This document shows, piece after piece, positions 24,417-32,835 of a stretch of 36,680 bases of DNA. Location: NCBI GenBank assembly GCA_002313895.1, contig DCAW01000131.1, forward strand, positions 1 to 36,680. Reading direction: 5' to 3'. Origin of the DNA: Dehalococcoidia bacterium UBA1123. GTDB taxonomy: Bacteria > Chloroflexota > Dehalococcoidia > Lucifugimonadales > UBA1123. The notes beneath the pieces are model-generated. The model was not told the origin of the DNA and made no database searches. It was given only the letters and a program-made list of their open reading frames with translations. The translations under genes were made by a program, and so were the position numbers. Every line of letters starts with the position of its first letter. Position 1 is the stretch's first letter.

Positions 24417-25031
24417 ATGCCAATCGACACACTGATATTTGACCAGGGCGGCGTGCTGGTCTGGACCAGATGGGACAACGTCACCACAGCATGGGCGGAA
24501 CTCAGACACACGACCCCTCAGGAAATAATGGACCGCATGCTGAAAGGCGATGCCTACGCGCCCTTCATGAGAGGCGAGATAGAGCGAGCGGAGTTTCGGG
24601 AGCGTATGTGTGCCCACCTCGATATCCAGCAGACGATTGACGAGTTTGATGAGTTGTGGCGATCGGCCATCGAACCCAATCCAGACATTGTGCCGTTGGT
24701 CGAGAGTCTGTCGTCACGTTATCGAATGGTCATCGGCTCCAACACTGACGAACTGCATCAGCAGCGCGTAGAAAGCGTCCAGCCGATAATCGCCACCTTC
24801 GACGACTTTCTGCTGTCTTACGAATTAGGTGTCTTGAAACCCGATCCTGAGTTCTATGAAAAGGGCTTGGCGAAACTTGGACTCACCCCCGACCAGTGTT
24901 TCTTCACCGACGACCGCCAGAACAACGTGGACTCGGCCATCAGCGTCGGAATCCAGTCCGTGCGCTTCGAGTCTGTGCCTCAGTTGGAGACGGCATTAGA
25001 GGCACTGGGCGTGTCATGTTCAGGTGTGTAG
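24417..25031 (+). CDS. HAD-superfamily hydrolase
   Basis: The 204-residue protein has the HAD motifs in order. Motif I is LIFDQGGVL with the nucleophile Asp9; the residue two further on is Gly instead of the more common Asp, as in YihX-type phosphatases. Motif II is the Ser in MVIGSNTD, motif III the Lys in LGVLKPDPEFYEKG, and motif IV the acidic pair FFTDDRQNN. The helical cap (about residues 15-90) is of the small C1 type. It probably dephosphorylates a small metabolite. AGGA lies 9 bases before the ATG. It is a single-gene unit convergent with the large minus-strand rib/CoA-transferase operon, and the substrate is unknown. Confidence 0.9.
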   Translation: MPIDTLIFDQGGVLVWTRWDNVTTAWAELRHTTPQEIMDRMLKGDAYAPFMRGEIERAEFRERMCAHLDIQQTIDEFDELWRSAIEPNPDIVPLVESLSSRYRMVIGSNTDELHQQRVESVQPIIATFDDFLLSYELGVLKPDPEFYEKGLAKLGLTPDQCFFTDDRQNNVDSAISVGIQSVRFESVPQLETALEALGVSCSGV

Positions 25032-25174
25032 ATCAGGTCGCAATGGACATTCGGATGCGTCAACATTGCGCCATGATATCAAGAGCTTCGGCGAAATGTG
25101 AAATTGCAGGCGTTGAATTTGCTGAATTTTTGAAGCCCTGGTGAATATCAGAGCTTCTTCATTTCATCAAATTT

Positions 25175-27100
25175 TCATAAGATGACGCCCAAGTCCTGAA
25201 GCCCAGTGATGTCATCCCAGGTGTAGCCCAGGGTTAACAACACTTCCTCAGTGTGTTGGCCCAATTCGGGCGCGACGCGAATTATTCGGTTGGGCGTCTC
25301 GCTGTACCGGATAGGGTGGTCTGCCAATTTGACTGGGCCGAGATCGGGATGCTCCACTTCGGCCATGTACCCGTTGGCAATTACCTGGGGGTCGTCAGCC
25401 AACTCTTGCAGGCTCTGTACCGGAGAGAAGATGAAGTCTCCCGACGCGTTCAGAATCTTCGCCCATCGGTTGTAGGTCTTTTGGGCGAATGTGTCATCCA
25501 AAATTTGGATCAGTTCCCTTCGATTCTCTCCTCTGGCAGGAGTGTCGTGGAATCGAGGGTCGTCCACAAGGTCTTCCAAGCCCAGCGCCTGGGTGAAGGA
25601 CACCCAGTAGCGGTCTGCCTGGAAATTCGCCAGCATGATCCAACGTCCGTCGCCGCATTTGTAATGGTTCGCCAGTGGATTGTAGGCGTTGTCGCGGGGC
25701 GGATTCGAGCTGAGGTTGATCTCCGAGTTGGGTTTGTCGCGAGTCAGCGACCCCATGCTGACGGCCAGGCCTTGGAGCCACATGGAACTGGACAGATGAG
25801 AGACATCCACCCGCTGTCCGACGCCGTGGATGTTTCGGGCCACCAGCGCGGCTAGAATTCCCCAGGCCAGCGTGATTCCGCCGATCTGATCTCCGATGAC
25901 ACCCTGGACCGGATACGGCTCGGCGCCGTCAGGGCCTGTAGCGAACATCAGGCCACTCCTGGCCTGGGCCGCCGAGTCCAGAGCAGGTTCCCCTGAGTCC
26001 GGTCCCAACGGGCCGTAACCGGAACCGGAGGCGTATATCAGCTTGGGATTGAGTTTCTTCAAGTCGTTATAGCCGAGGCCCAGACGTTCAGCAACGCCCT
26101 GTCGGAAATTCTGGATGAACACATCGGCGTCCTCCACCAGCTTGCGGACGATCTCGATTCCTTCAGGTTTTTTGAGGTCCAGCGCCACGGATCGTTTGTT
26201 TCTGTGATTGGCTTCGAAGTAAGCGTTGCGTCCGGCGGGCAGGCTGCGGTCCACGCCTCCCGCGGCGAACACGGCTCGCCCGGGGTCGCCGTCCAGGGAC
26301 TCGATCTTGACGACGTCTGCTCCCAGGTCACCCATCATTGTGGCGGCAACCGGGCCGAACTGCCAGATTGTCCAATCCACCACTTTGATGCCCTGCAACG
26401 CGCCTGGTTTGTAGTTCCTGTTGGCTCCGTCAGAATCGTATTCATCAGGAATTGAGGCGGATGGCCATTGCGTTGGTTTCCCAGGCACAACGATAGGGAC
26501 TTCGTTCACAGATCCCATCGAGTCGGTCCTGCCGTGGTGGTGAAGCCAGGCGGTGTAAGCGGCGAATAGCGCGTCGACGTGGTCGTGGTCCAGCTTGCCA
26601 TCGTATGCTTTCAAGCCTGGAATCATGCCTTCCAGTCGCTTCGAAAGGAAATTATGGCCCTCACGGGTGGTCTTTTTGGGCAAGGGCTTGCCTAGCAGCC
26701 TGACCTTTGCCGCGAAAGGATATACTTCGATTACCTGAAACCCCAATACCTCGAATCGTTTCGCTAACTCAATGGCTCGGTATATCATCGGCTTGATGAT
26801 GGACCGCTTGGTAGTCACGTAGAGGCCAATGCCTTCGGCGATCAGTTGTCGCTCTCCAACACGACCTTTGAAGGAGTGGATGGATTGACAATCGTGATCC
26901 TCCTCCAGGCAGTCCATGCCTTCGGGAAATCCCAGCGGAGAGTCGATAGCGATTATTGGCGGACTATGAGCTTCGGCAAGCGCCACCATATCGTCGTCGG
27001 TGGACAGCTTGGTGACGCTGACCAACCCGCCGTGTTCGTCGAGAATGGCGCAGGCAGTTGGCTTTTGCTCTTTCGTTGTAAGATCAATCCCCAGGAACAT
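25175..27100 (-). CDS. Fusion of a DUF429 domain with a CaiB/BaiF CoA-transferase
   Basis: One open frame of 641 residues joins two families. Residues about 1-190 form a DUF429 domain of RNase-H-like fold (MFLGIDLTTKEQKP, IIAIDSPLGFPEGMD, IEVYPFAAKVRLLG, DHDHVDALFAAYTAW). After a hydrophilic linker (about 192-232), a complete family III CoA-transferase runs to the end. It has IKVVDWTIWQFGPVAATMMG, LGADVVKIESLDGDPGR, the SGSGYGPLGPDSGEPALDSA segment with the likely catalytic Asp (near 373), and LANHYKCGDGRWIML. The start is ATG 27100 with AAAGGA upstream; it overlaps the end of meaB by 17 bases. An internal ATG at 26518 has AGGACC upstream, so the transferase may also be made alone. The fusion is unusual; its purpose and the acyl-CoA are unknown. 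Confidence 0.88.
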   Translation of the reverse strand: MFLGIDLTTKEQKPTACAILDEHGGLVSVTKLSTDDDMVALAEAHSPPIIAIDSPLGFPEGMDCLEEDHDCQSIHSFKGRVGERQLIAEGIGLYVTTKRSIIKPMIYRAIELAKRFEVLGFQVIEVYPFAAKVRLLGKPLPKKTTREGHNFLSKRLEGMIPGLKAYDGKLDHDHVDALFAAYTAWLHHHGRTDSMGSVNEVPIVVPGKPTQWPSASIPDEYDSDGANRNYKPGALQGIKVVDWTIWQFGPVAATMMGDLGADVVKIESLDGDPGRAVFAAGGVDRSLPAGRNAYFEANHRNKRSVALDLKKPEGIEIVRKLVEDADVFIQNFRQGVAERLGLGYNDLKKLNPKLIYASGSGYGPLGPDSGEPALDSAAQARSGLMFATGPDGAEPYPVQGVIGDQIGGITLAWGILAALVARNIHGVGQRVDVSHLSSSMWLQGLAVSMGSLTRDKPNSEINLSSNPPRDNAYNPLANHYKCGDGRWIMLANFQADRYWVSFTQALGLEDLVDDPRFHDTPARGENRRELIQILDDTFAQKTYNRWAKILNASGDFIFSPVQSLQELADDPQVIANGYMAEVEHPDLGPVKLADHPIRYSETPNRIIRVAPELGQHTEEVLLTLGYTWDDITGLQDLGVIL

Positions 27101-28160
27101 CTTTTGTGTTGGTCCTTTGTTGGATTCCAAATGTGTGCGCTGCGCGTGGGGCTAGGTAGTCGTCTTCGTCGCTGCTCTCGGGAATGGTCATTTCCAGGTT
27201 GTTAGCCAGATTTCCATCTCGGACAGACTGAAGCGCGGCGGTGTAGGGGTCCAGATCGCCGGACTCGACCCTGCTTAGAATTTCGGATAGCGGGCTGTTG
27301 GAATTCATAAGCTTTGACAGTGTCGCTGTCAGCGTCTCGGTCACGGCTTGGGTAAATTCCTGGCGTCTCCGTTGGCGGCGACGATCCTCAAGAATGTCTT
27401 CGTCTTGCTGGATTTTCTGATGATCTCCGAACGCTTCGTACAATTCCTTGATGCCCTCGCTCAAGTGAGCTTGGGTGAACAGGATCGGAGGCTGCCAGTT
27501 TGATTCGCCAGGCGGGTTCAGACTGAGCATGCCTCGAATTGCGGTCGCAAGCTGGATCGCGCCATCGCGGTCGGCCTTGTTGACCACGTAGATGTCGGCA
27601 ATCTCCATAAGTCCAGCCTTCATAGCCTGCACAGCGTCTCCGGCTTCGGGAACCATCGTCACCACAACAGTATCGGCTACGCCCATGATGTCGAGTTCAG
27701 TTTGGCCGACGCCTACCGTCTCGACGAAAACCAGGTCTTTGCCTGCGGCGTCCAGAAGACGGACCGCGGCGTTGCAAACGTGAGAGAGGCCGCCGTGGAC
27801 TCCCCTTGTCGCGAGACTTCGGATAAAAACGTTGCGGTCAAGGTAATGGGTCTGCATGCGGATGCGGTCGCCCAGCACCGCGCCTCCGCTGAACGGGCTC
27901 GTCGGGTCCACAGCCAGGACTCCGACACTCAACCCTTTGCTCCGCGCCACCGTGACCAGCGCGTCCACCAACGTGCTTTTGCCCGCGCCGGGAGGGCCGG
28001 TGATTCCGACGCAATAAGCGTTTCCGGTGTGGGGATGAACCTGACGCATGACATCGCGGAGGTCGTGGTCGCTGCGCTCGATGCGGGTGAAGAGGCGGGC
28101 TAGAGAACGGCGGTCGCCGGCCAGAGATTTCTCCACAAGCTGGTCCAATCTTGCGTCCAC
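27084..28160 (-). CDS. meaB: MeaB/ArgK-type GTPase chaperone of B12-dependent mutases
   Basis: The 358-residue protein is a MeaB-family G protein. It has the P-loop GPPGAGKS (residues 55-62), the base-recognition VNKADRDG, the family signature VLAVDPTSPFSGGAVLGDRIRM and SLATRGVHGG, and VFVETVGVGQTELD. MeaB protects and loads cobalamin into methylmalonyl-CoA mutase-type enzymes. No mutase gene lies in this window, so its client must be elsewhere, or it may serve another B12 protein. The C-terminal extension beyond about residue 280 is basic then acidic and variable. The start is GTG 28160, 11 bases after the stop of ribH and lacking a strong ribosome-binding site, so translation is probably coupled. 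Confidence 0.93.
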   Translation of the reverse strand: MDARLDQLVEKSLAGDRRSLARLFTRIERSDHDLRDVMRQVHPHTGNAYCVGITGPPGAGKSTLVDALVTVARSKGLSVGVLAVDPTSPFSGGAVLGDRIRMQTHYLDRNVFIRSLATRGVHGGLSHVCNAAVRLLDAAGKDLVFVETVGVGQTELDIMGVADTVVVTMVPEAGDAVQAMKAGLMEIADIYVVNKADRDGAIQLATAIRGMLSLNPPGESNWQPPILFTQAHLSEGIKELYEAFGDHQKIQQDEDILEDRRRQRRRQEFTQAVTETLTATLSKLMNSNSPLSEILSRVESGDLDPYTAALQSVRDGNLANNLEMTIPESSDEDDYLAPRAAHTFGIQQRTNTKDVPGD

Positions 28161-28171
28161 GGCGTTGAGTG

Positions 28172-28645
28172 TCAGGCGGTGTCGAGGGCGCGGATAAGGT
28201 TCGCCATCTCGACGGCTCCGACTCCGGCGTGGTAGCCGTTGTTGCCCGATTTGCCGCCGGCGCGATTAATGGCCTGCTCCAAAGTGTCGGTGGTCAGCAC
28301 GCCGAATATGACAGGCACGCCAGTGGACACCGAGACGTTGGCGATGCCCTTCGCCGCTTCGCCTGCAACGTGCTCGTAGTGGCCGGTCTCGCCGCGAATG
28401 ACTGCGCCGAGGCAGATCACGGCGTCGTAGCGTTCCGACTCGGCCATTTTCTTGGCAACCAGCGGAATCTCGAATGAACCTGGGACCGATGCCACGGTGA
28501 TGTCGTCGTCCCGCACTCCGTGCGCCGAGAGGGCCGACTTCGCGCCTTCGAGAAGCCGAGAAGTTATGAAATCGTTGAAAGTTGCCACGACGATTCCGAC
28601 TCTCAGGCCGGAGCCATCTAGACTGCCGTGGAGTTCACGGGTCAT
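28172..28645 (-). CDS. ribH: 6,7-dimethyl-8-ribityllumazine synthase
   Basis: The 157-residue protein catalyses the penultimate step of riboflavin synthesis, joining 5-amino-6-ribitylaminouracil with 3,4-dihydroxy-2-butanone 4-phosphate. It has all family segments: VGIVVATFNDFITSRLLEGA, SVPGSFEIPLVAKKMA, ICLGAVIRGETGHYEHVAGE with the catalytic His, and PVIFGVLTTDTLEQAINRAG. The length is normal. Its ATG overlaps the stop of ribBA (ATGA), which shows tight coupling. Icosahedral or pentameric assembly is known for the family but not visible here. Confidence 0.97.
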   Translation of the reverse strand: MTRELHGSLDGSGLRVGIVVATFNDFITSRLLEGAKSALSAHGVRDDDITVASVPGSFEIPLVAKKMAESERYDAVICLGAVIRGETGHYEHVAGEAAKGIANVSVSTGVPVIFGVLTTDTLEQAINRAGGKSGNNGYHAGVGAVEMANLIRALDTA

Positions 28646-29874
28646 TCCGCCACCTCTGTGGAGCTATCCATCCGAATCGGGTCCAGCAGGTGGCCCATGC
28701 GAGTTCTCTTGGTCTCAAGATAGCGCTTGTTCTCTTCGGTGACCGAGGCGATTATTGGAACTTGCTCGACGATCTCCAGTCCAAAGGCCTCTAGCCCAAC
28801 TCGCTTTTGAGGGTTGTTGGTCAGCAGGCGCATCTTCTTGACGCCCAGGTCAATGAGAATCTGCGCCCCGACGCCGTACTGTCGGGGGTCTGGAGCGAAC
28901 CCCAGGGCAATGTTAGCCTCTACGGTGTCCAACCCATCATCTTGCAACGCATACGCTTTGAGCTTGTTGTGCAGCCCGATCCCGCGTCCTTCTTGTCGCA
29001 TGTACAGGAACACGCCTTTGGGGTGCCTCTGAATCTCCTGGAGGGCCAGAGCCATCTGATCGCCGCAATCACACCGAATGCTGCTAAACACGTCTCCGGT
29101 CAAACATTCGGAGTGCACCCGGACTATGGTTGGCTCGTCCGCTTTGATTGTGCCTTTCACAAGCGCGATATGCTCGTTGGCGTCGACTATGCTTCTGTAA
29201 GATACGGCCATAAACTCGCCGTATTCAGTTGGGACTCGCGCTTCAGCGGCGCGCTCGATTAGGCGTTCATGCTCACGGCGGTAAGTGATGATGTCCGCGA
29301 CGGTGACTACTTTGATATTGTGCTGGTGGGAGAAATCTTCCAATGTTTCCATACGCGCCATTGTGCCATCGTCGGCCATGACTTCGCAGATGACAGCGGC
29401 GGGGTATTGACCGGCTAACCGCGCAAGGTCAACGGATGCCTCTGTCTGGCCCGCGCGTTTGAGGACTCCACCTTCCATGTAGCGAAGCGGGAAGATGTGA
29501 CCGGGTTTGCCGAGGTCTTCTGGGAGAGTTTCAGGGTCAATCAACGCTTTGATAGTCGCAGATCTGTCAGCGGCTGATATACCTGTTGACGCGCCCTTTA
29601 GCACATCGACGGATACGGTAAATGCAGTGCTGAGGCGCGCAGTGTTGTCCTGAGTCATCATGGGAAGGCGGAGCTGTTCCAGTCGAGGGCCGAGCATAGG
29701 GACACAAATGAGCCCTCGCCCGTAAGTTGCCATGAAGTTGATGGCCGCGGGAGTGATCTTCTCGGCGGACATCGCCAGATCGCCCTCGTTTTCGCGGTCC
29801 TCATCGTCGACGATGATGACCATCTTCCCTGCTCGGATATCTTCTATCGCATCCTCTATTTTGGATACAGGCAT
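28642..29874 (-). CDS. ribBA: Bifunctional DHBP synthase/GTP cyclohydrolase II
   Basis: The 410-residue protein covers two steps of riboflavin synthesis. The N-terminal half (about 1-200) is 3,4-dihydroxy-2-butanone-4-phosphate synthase, with the acidic loop VDDEDRENEGDL and GRGLICVPM. The C-terminal half (about 205-400) is GTP cyclohydrolase II, with zinc cysteines in SECLTGDVFSSIRCDCGD, the RQEGRGIGLHNKLKAYALQD loop and MRLLTNNPQKRVGL. I chose ATG 29874 with GGAGG 9 bases upstream; an upstream in-frame start at 29907 would overlap ribE. It sits 22 bases after the stop of ribE. Both halves look intact. Confidence 0.96.
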   Translation of the reverse strand: MPVSKIEDAIEDIRAGKMVIIVDDEDRENEGDLAMSAEKITPAAINFMATYGRGLICVPMLGPRLEQLRLPMMTQDNTARLSTAFTVSVDVLKGASTGISAADRSATIKALIDPETLPEDLGKPGHIFPLRYMEGGVLKRAGQTEASVDLARLAGQYPAAVICEVMADDGTMARMETLEDFSHQHNIKVVTVADIITYRREHERLIERAAEARVPTEYGEFMAVSYRSIVDANEHIALVKGTIKADEPTIVRVHSECLTGDVFSSIRCDCGDQMALALQEIQRHPKGVFLYMRQEGRGIGLHNKLKAYALQDDGLDTVEANIALGFAPDPRQYGVGAQILIDLGVKKMRLLTNNPQKRVGLEAFGLEIVEQVPIIASVTEENKRYLETKRTRMGHLLDPIRMDSSTEVAE

Positions 29875-29896
29875 AGGTTTGCGCCTCCGTGCGGCC

Positions 29897-30505
29897 TCAA
29901 AGCTCATCAGCCAAATCCACCGGCAAATGTGGCCCTGTTGCTAATCGCTCGACATACTTTGCGATCACGTCAGCTTCCAGATTGACGGTGTCTCCGACCT
30001 TCCGCGCTTTGAAAACCGTGTGTTCCCAAGTGAACGGGATGATCGTCACGCTGAATGTGCGACTATCACAGTTTACTACCGTCAGGCTTGCGCCGTCCAC
30101 AGTCACAAAACCCTTTTCAACCACGTATCGCATTACCGGAGATTCCGCGGAGAAGCGCACCATCATCGCTTCGCCATCTGGCTCGATGCTTTCGACGATG
30201 CCGGTCCCGTCCACGTGACCCTGAACGATGTGGCCTCCGAACCGCCCATCGGCCTTCATCGGACGTTCAAGATTTGTGAAATCTCCAGCGGATAGCTGCC
30301 CGAGATTTGTGCGTCTGAGAGTTTCCGGCACCGTGTCCACGGAGAAGCTTTTTGAGTCCATTTTGGTTACTGTCAGGCAGGTTCCGTTGACGTTGATACT
30401 ATCGGAGACCTTGAGGTCGTCCATTACAGTCGAGGCGTCGATAGTAAGGTGTCCGGGTGTTATCTCCTGTACAGTTCCCACCTCTTCCACGATCCCTGTG
30501 AACAT
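29897..30505 (-). CDS. ribE: Riboflavin synthase, alpha chain
   Basis: The 202-residue protein makes riboflavin from two molecules of 6,7-dimethyl-8-ribityllumazine. It shows the two tandem lumazine-binding domains of the family. The first starts MFTGIVEEVGTVQEI and contains SINVNGTCLTV; the second starts near residue 98 with GHIVQGHVDGTGIVESIE and contains TVDGASLTVVN. ATG 30505 is preceded by GGAG. It is the first gene of the ribE-ribBA-ribH group. The upstream leader (30506-30672) has a small hairpin but no recognisable FMN riboswitch core. Confidence 0.96.
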   Translation of the reverse strand: MFTGIVEEVGTVQEITPGHLTIDASTVMDDLKVSDSINVNGTCLTVTKMDSKSFSVDTVPETLRRTNLGQLSAGDFTNLERPMKADGRFGGHIVQGHVDGTGIVESIEPDGEAMMVRFSAESPVMRYVVEKGFVTVDGASLTVVNCDSRTFSVTIIPFTWEHTVFKARKVGDTVNLEADVIAKYVERLATGPHLPVDLADEL

Positions 30506-30612
30506 TTTCAATTCTCCGCTCAGGTTTGCCTGATTCGCGACGACATCTCGTCGGTTCGGACTGCGTCTTCTTAGATTGTGGACTGAATAATACCATGCGG
30601 CGCAAATGAATA

Positions 30613-30636
30613 GGACAGAGCCGTGTAGCCCTGTCC
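30613..30636 (-). terminator. Hairpin between argC and ribE
   Basis: The arms GGACAG-x-GC and GC-x-CTGTCC flank a 6-base loop; the pairing is 8 bp with one mismatch. It lies 37 bases after the argC stop on the minus strand and is followed by a modestly T-rich stretch rather than a clean T-run. It could be a weak terminator, or a stability element that separates argC from ribE expression. Confidence 0.4.
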
Positions 30637-30672
30637 CGATAATTCGATCTGAAGCCCCTCGACCTCAAGTGT

Positions 30673-31638
30673 CTAATCTGAGGCTTCGGGCAAACCTGTG
30701 TTCTCGGAAATACCGAGCATTAGATTCAGGTTTTGAATCGCCGCTCCGCTGGCGCCCTTGCCCAGGTTATCCAGCAAAGCGACTAACAGCAGGTGCCCCG
30801 AAGGGTGGGGGACGACGTGAAGTTCGATCAGGTTGGTGTCGTTGCAGGACTGCGGGTCGAAGCTCCATTCGTCTACGGCCCCTGGTTCAGCCATCGGGGC
30901 CACTTTGACGAACGTTTCGTTCTCATAGAGCTTGTGGAACGTTTCCCAGACTTTCGCGCCGTCAGCGCGCTGAAAGAGAAGAGACGCATGGATCGGAACC
31001 TCAACCCGCATCCCACAGCGGAACGGGCCGACTGCCGGCACGAACTGTGGTTCAGTGGTCAGGCTGGCGTACTTCACCATCTCTGGGATGTGTTTGTGCA
31101 TTTTGTCGAGAGAGTAGGGGACCTCGTGGGGAAGCGACTCTAATCCAATATCCGGACTCTCCCATTTTTCGATCATCGAACGACCGCCACCGGAGTAGCC
31201 GGAAAGGGCGTGTATCGAAAACGGTGCGTCTTCAGACACCAACCCGGCGTCGATGAGCGGACGCGTCAGAAGGACAAATGCAGATGGATAGCAGCCGGGG
31301 TTAGAGACGTTCTTCGCCTGGATGATCGATTCACGCTGCCCCGAGTGAAGCTCAGGAAGGCCGTACACCCAATCGTCGGCGACGCGGTGGGCGGTGCTAG
31401 CGTCTATGAGTCGGGTGTCGGAATCTTCTGTCCAGCTTGCCACCTCGCGTGCGGCATCGTCGGGTAGACAAAGGACCGCTATATCTGACTCCAAGATCGT
31501 GCTTCTACGTGCATCGGCGTCCTTTCTCAGGTCATCCGGCAGAGTCACCAACTCAACGTCTGTGCGGTCCGCCATCCAGTCACGGATACGCAGCCCTGTG
31601 GTGCCAACATGGCCGTCGATGTATACCTTGGGAAGCAT
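30673..31638 (-). CDS. argC: N-acetyl-gamma-glutamyl-phosphate reductase, type 2
   Basis: The 321-residue protein makes N-acetylglutamate semialdehyde in arginine synthesis. It has the NADP-binding start VYIDGHVGTTGLRIRDWM and the catalytic cysteine Cys116 in SNPGCYPSAF. HALSGYSGGGRSMIEKWE is diagnostic of the short type 2 form, and the length agrees. The C-terminal part has LLLVALLDNLGKGASGAAI. I chose ATG 31638 (CAGGAAC upstream) over a longer frame to 31701 whose extra residues do not fit the family. It lies between ribD and ribE on the same strand, an unusual place for an arginine gene; no other arg gene is in the window. Confidence 0.93.
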   Translation of the reverse strand: MLPKVYIDGHVGTTGLRIRDWMADRTDVELVTLPDDLRKDADARRSTILESDIAVLCLPDDAAREVASWTEDSDTRLIDASTAHRVADDWVYGLPELHSGQRESIIQAKNVSNPGCYPSAFVLLTRPLIDAGLVSEDAPFSIHALSGYSGGGRSMIEKWESPDIGLESLPHEVPYSLDKMHKHIPEMVKYASLTTEPQFVPAVGPFRCGMRVEVPIHASLLFQRADGAKVWETFHKLYENETFVKVAPMAEPGAVDEWSFDPQSCNDTNLIELHVVPHPSGHLLLVALLDNLGKGASGAAIQNLNLMLGISENTGLPEASD

Positions 31639-31739
31639 GTTCCTGATCACCTGGTCCTTTCGAGGCGTCTTGCGATGATGAATAAGACTATACCACCGCA
31701 CCGAGTCGAATTGGAATTTCTTGTCAGGTTATCGTGAAA

Positions 31740-32825
31740 TTACAGGCCGCAATACCCGATGATCGCCACATCATCTCCGAATTCTCGCAACTTTACGCGG
31801 TTGAGGCGAAGGGCATCGGCCATGCGCTCTGAACCCAAGCCTCCAACAGGTGACAGAGCTGATCGGCCTCCGATGATGACCGGAGCGACGAACGCGACAA
31901 CCTTATCGACCAAGTGAAGGTCGAACAGTGAGCCTATCAATGTCCCTCCCCCTTCGACGAAAACGCTGGTGATTTCTCGGCGTCCGAGTTCTTGGATCAA
32001 GGCAGGCAGGTTAACCTTCCCGTCAGAGTCGAGTATATATACTACCTCGGCGCCGCGAATTTGAAGACCTGATTCGGCGACAGCCACCAGCGTGTCCCCA
32101 GGCTCTGACAGCAGACGGGCGTCGTGGGGAATCCGGCCTCGGCTATCGACGATGACTCTCAATGGCTGGCGGGGCAGGGCGGAGCCTTCGTGATTCCGAG
32201 CCGTGAGTTGGGGGTCATCGGCCAGCACAGTCCCTATGCCTACCATGATCGCATCGGATGCTGCCCGAAGTTGGTGGACGTAGGCACGCGATTCTTCGCC
32301 CGTGATCCACTTTGAGTCGCCAGTTCGGGTTGAGATCTTTCCATCGAGGCTGGCGGCGAATTTCACGGTCACAAGAGGCAAGCCAGTTGTGATGTGCTTG
32401 GCGTGAGGCTCGATCAGTTCTCTGGCCTCGTCCTCGCGTTCTCCAACGTGGGTTGGAATGCCTGCCTCGCGCAGGATTACAACGCCGCGCCCTGAGACTA
32501 GCGGATTCGGGTCGAGTATCGCCGCATGCACTTCCACGATTCCGGCGTCGATGATCTGCTGCGTGCATGGAGGCGTTCGCCCGTGGTAGCTGTGAGGTTC
32601 CAGGGTCACATAAAGAATCGCTCCTCTGGCTCGGTCACCAGCGTTCTGGAGCGCAACGACCTCGGCGTGGGCCTGCCCTGGAGGCTGGGTCCAGCCTTCG
32701 CCCACGACCTCGCAATCTCGTACCACCACCGCCCCCACCGGAGGGTTGGGGCTGGAGGTGCCCACGGCTCGGCGAGCCATTTCTAATGCGTGTTGCATGG
32801 GGGGCGCCGGATCAGCGCTCTTCAT
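31740..32825 (-). CDS. ribD: Riboflavin biosynthesis deaminase/reductase
   Basis: The 361-residue protein has an N-terminal pyrimidine deaminase domain (1-145) and a C-terminal reductase domain (about 150-361, KFAASLDGKISTRTGDSKWI and VFVEGGGTLIGSLFD). In the deaminase the HAE site is present (His53, Glu55) and Cys87 of the zinc site is kept (GRTPPC). The first zinc cysteine of the usual P-C-x8-C motif is His78 instead (LEPHSYHGRTPPC). This could still bind zinc, but it is atypical. The reductase half looks normal, including SPVGGLGSERM near the end. The gene starts 10 bases after the stop of dcd and is probably cotranscribed with it. Confidence 0.94.
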   Translation of the reverse strand: MKSADPAPPMQHALEMARRAVGTSSPNPPVGAVVVRDCEVVGEGWTQPPGQAHAEVVALQNAGDRARGAILYVTLEPHSYHGRTPPCTQQIIDAGIVEVHAAILDPNPLVSGRGVVILREAGIPTHVGEREDEARELIEPHAKHITTGLPLVTVKFAASLDGKISTRTGDSKWITGEESRAYVHQLRAASDAIMVGIGTVLADDPQLTARNHEGSALPRQPLRVIVDSRGRIPHDARLLSEPGDTLVAVAESGLQIRGAEVVYILDSDGKVNLPALIQELGRREITSVFVEGGGTLIGSLFDLHLVDKVVAFVAPVIIGGRSALSPVGGLGSERMADALRLNRVKLREFGDDVAIIGYCGL

Positions 32826-32835
32826 TGCACTGGAG

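Noticed and set aside
30506..30672. Possible FMN riboswitch before ribE
   Set aside because: The leader lacks the conserved RFN core pattern expected before rib genes; only a small hairpin is seen. The region before dcd/ribD was also checked without success.
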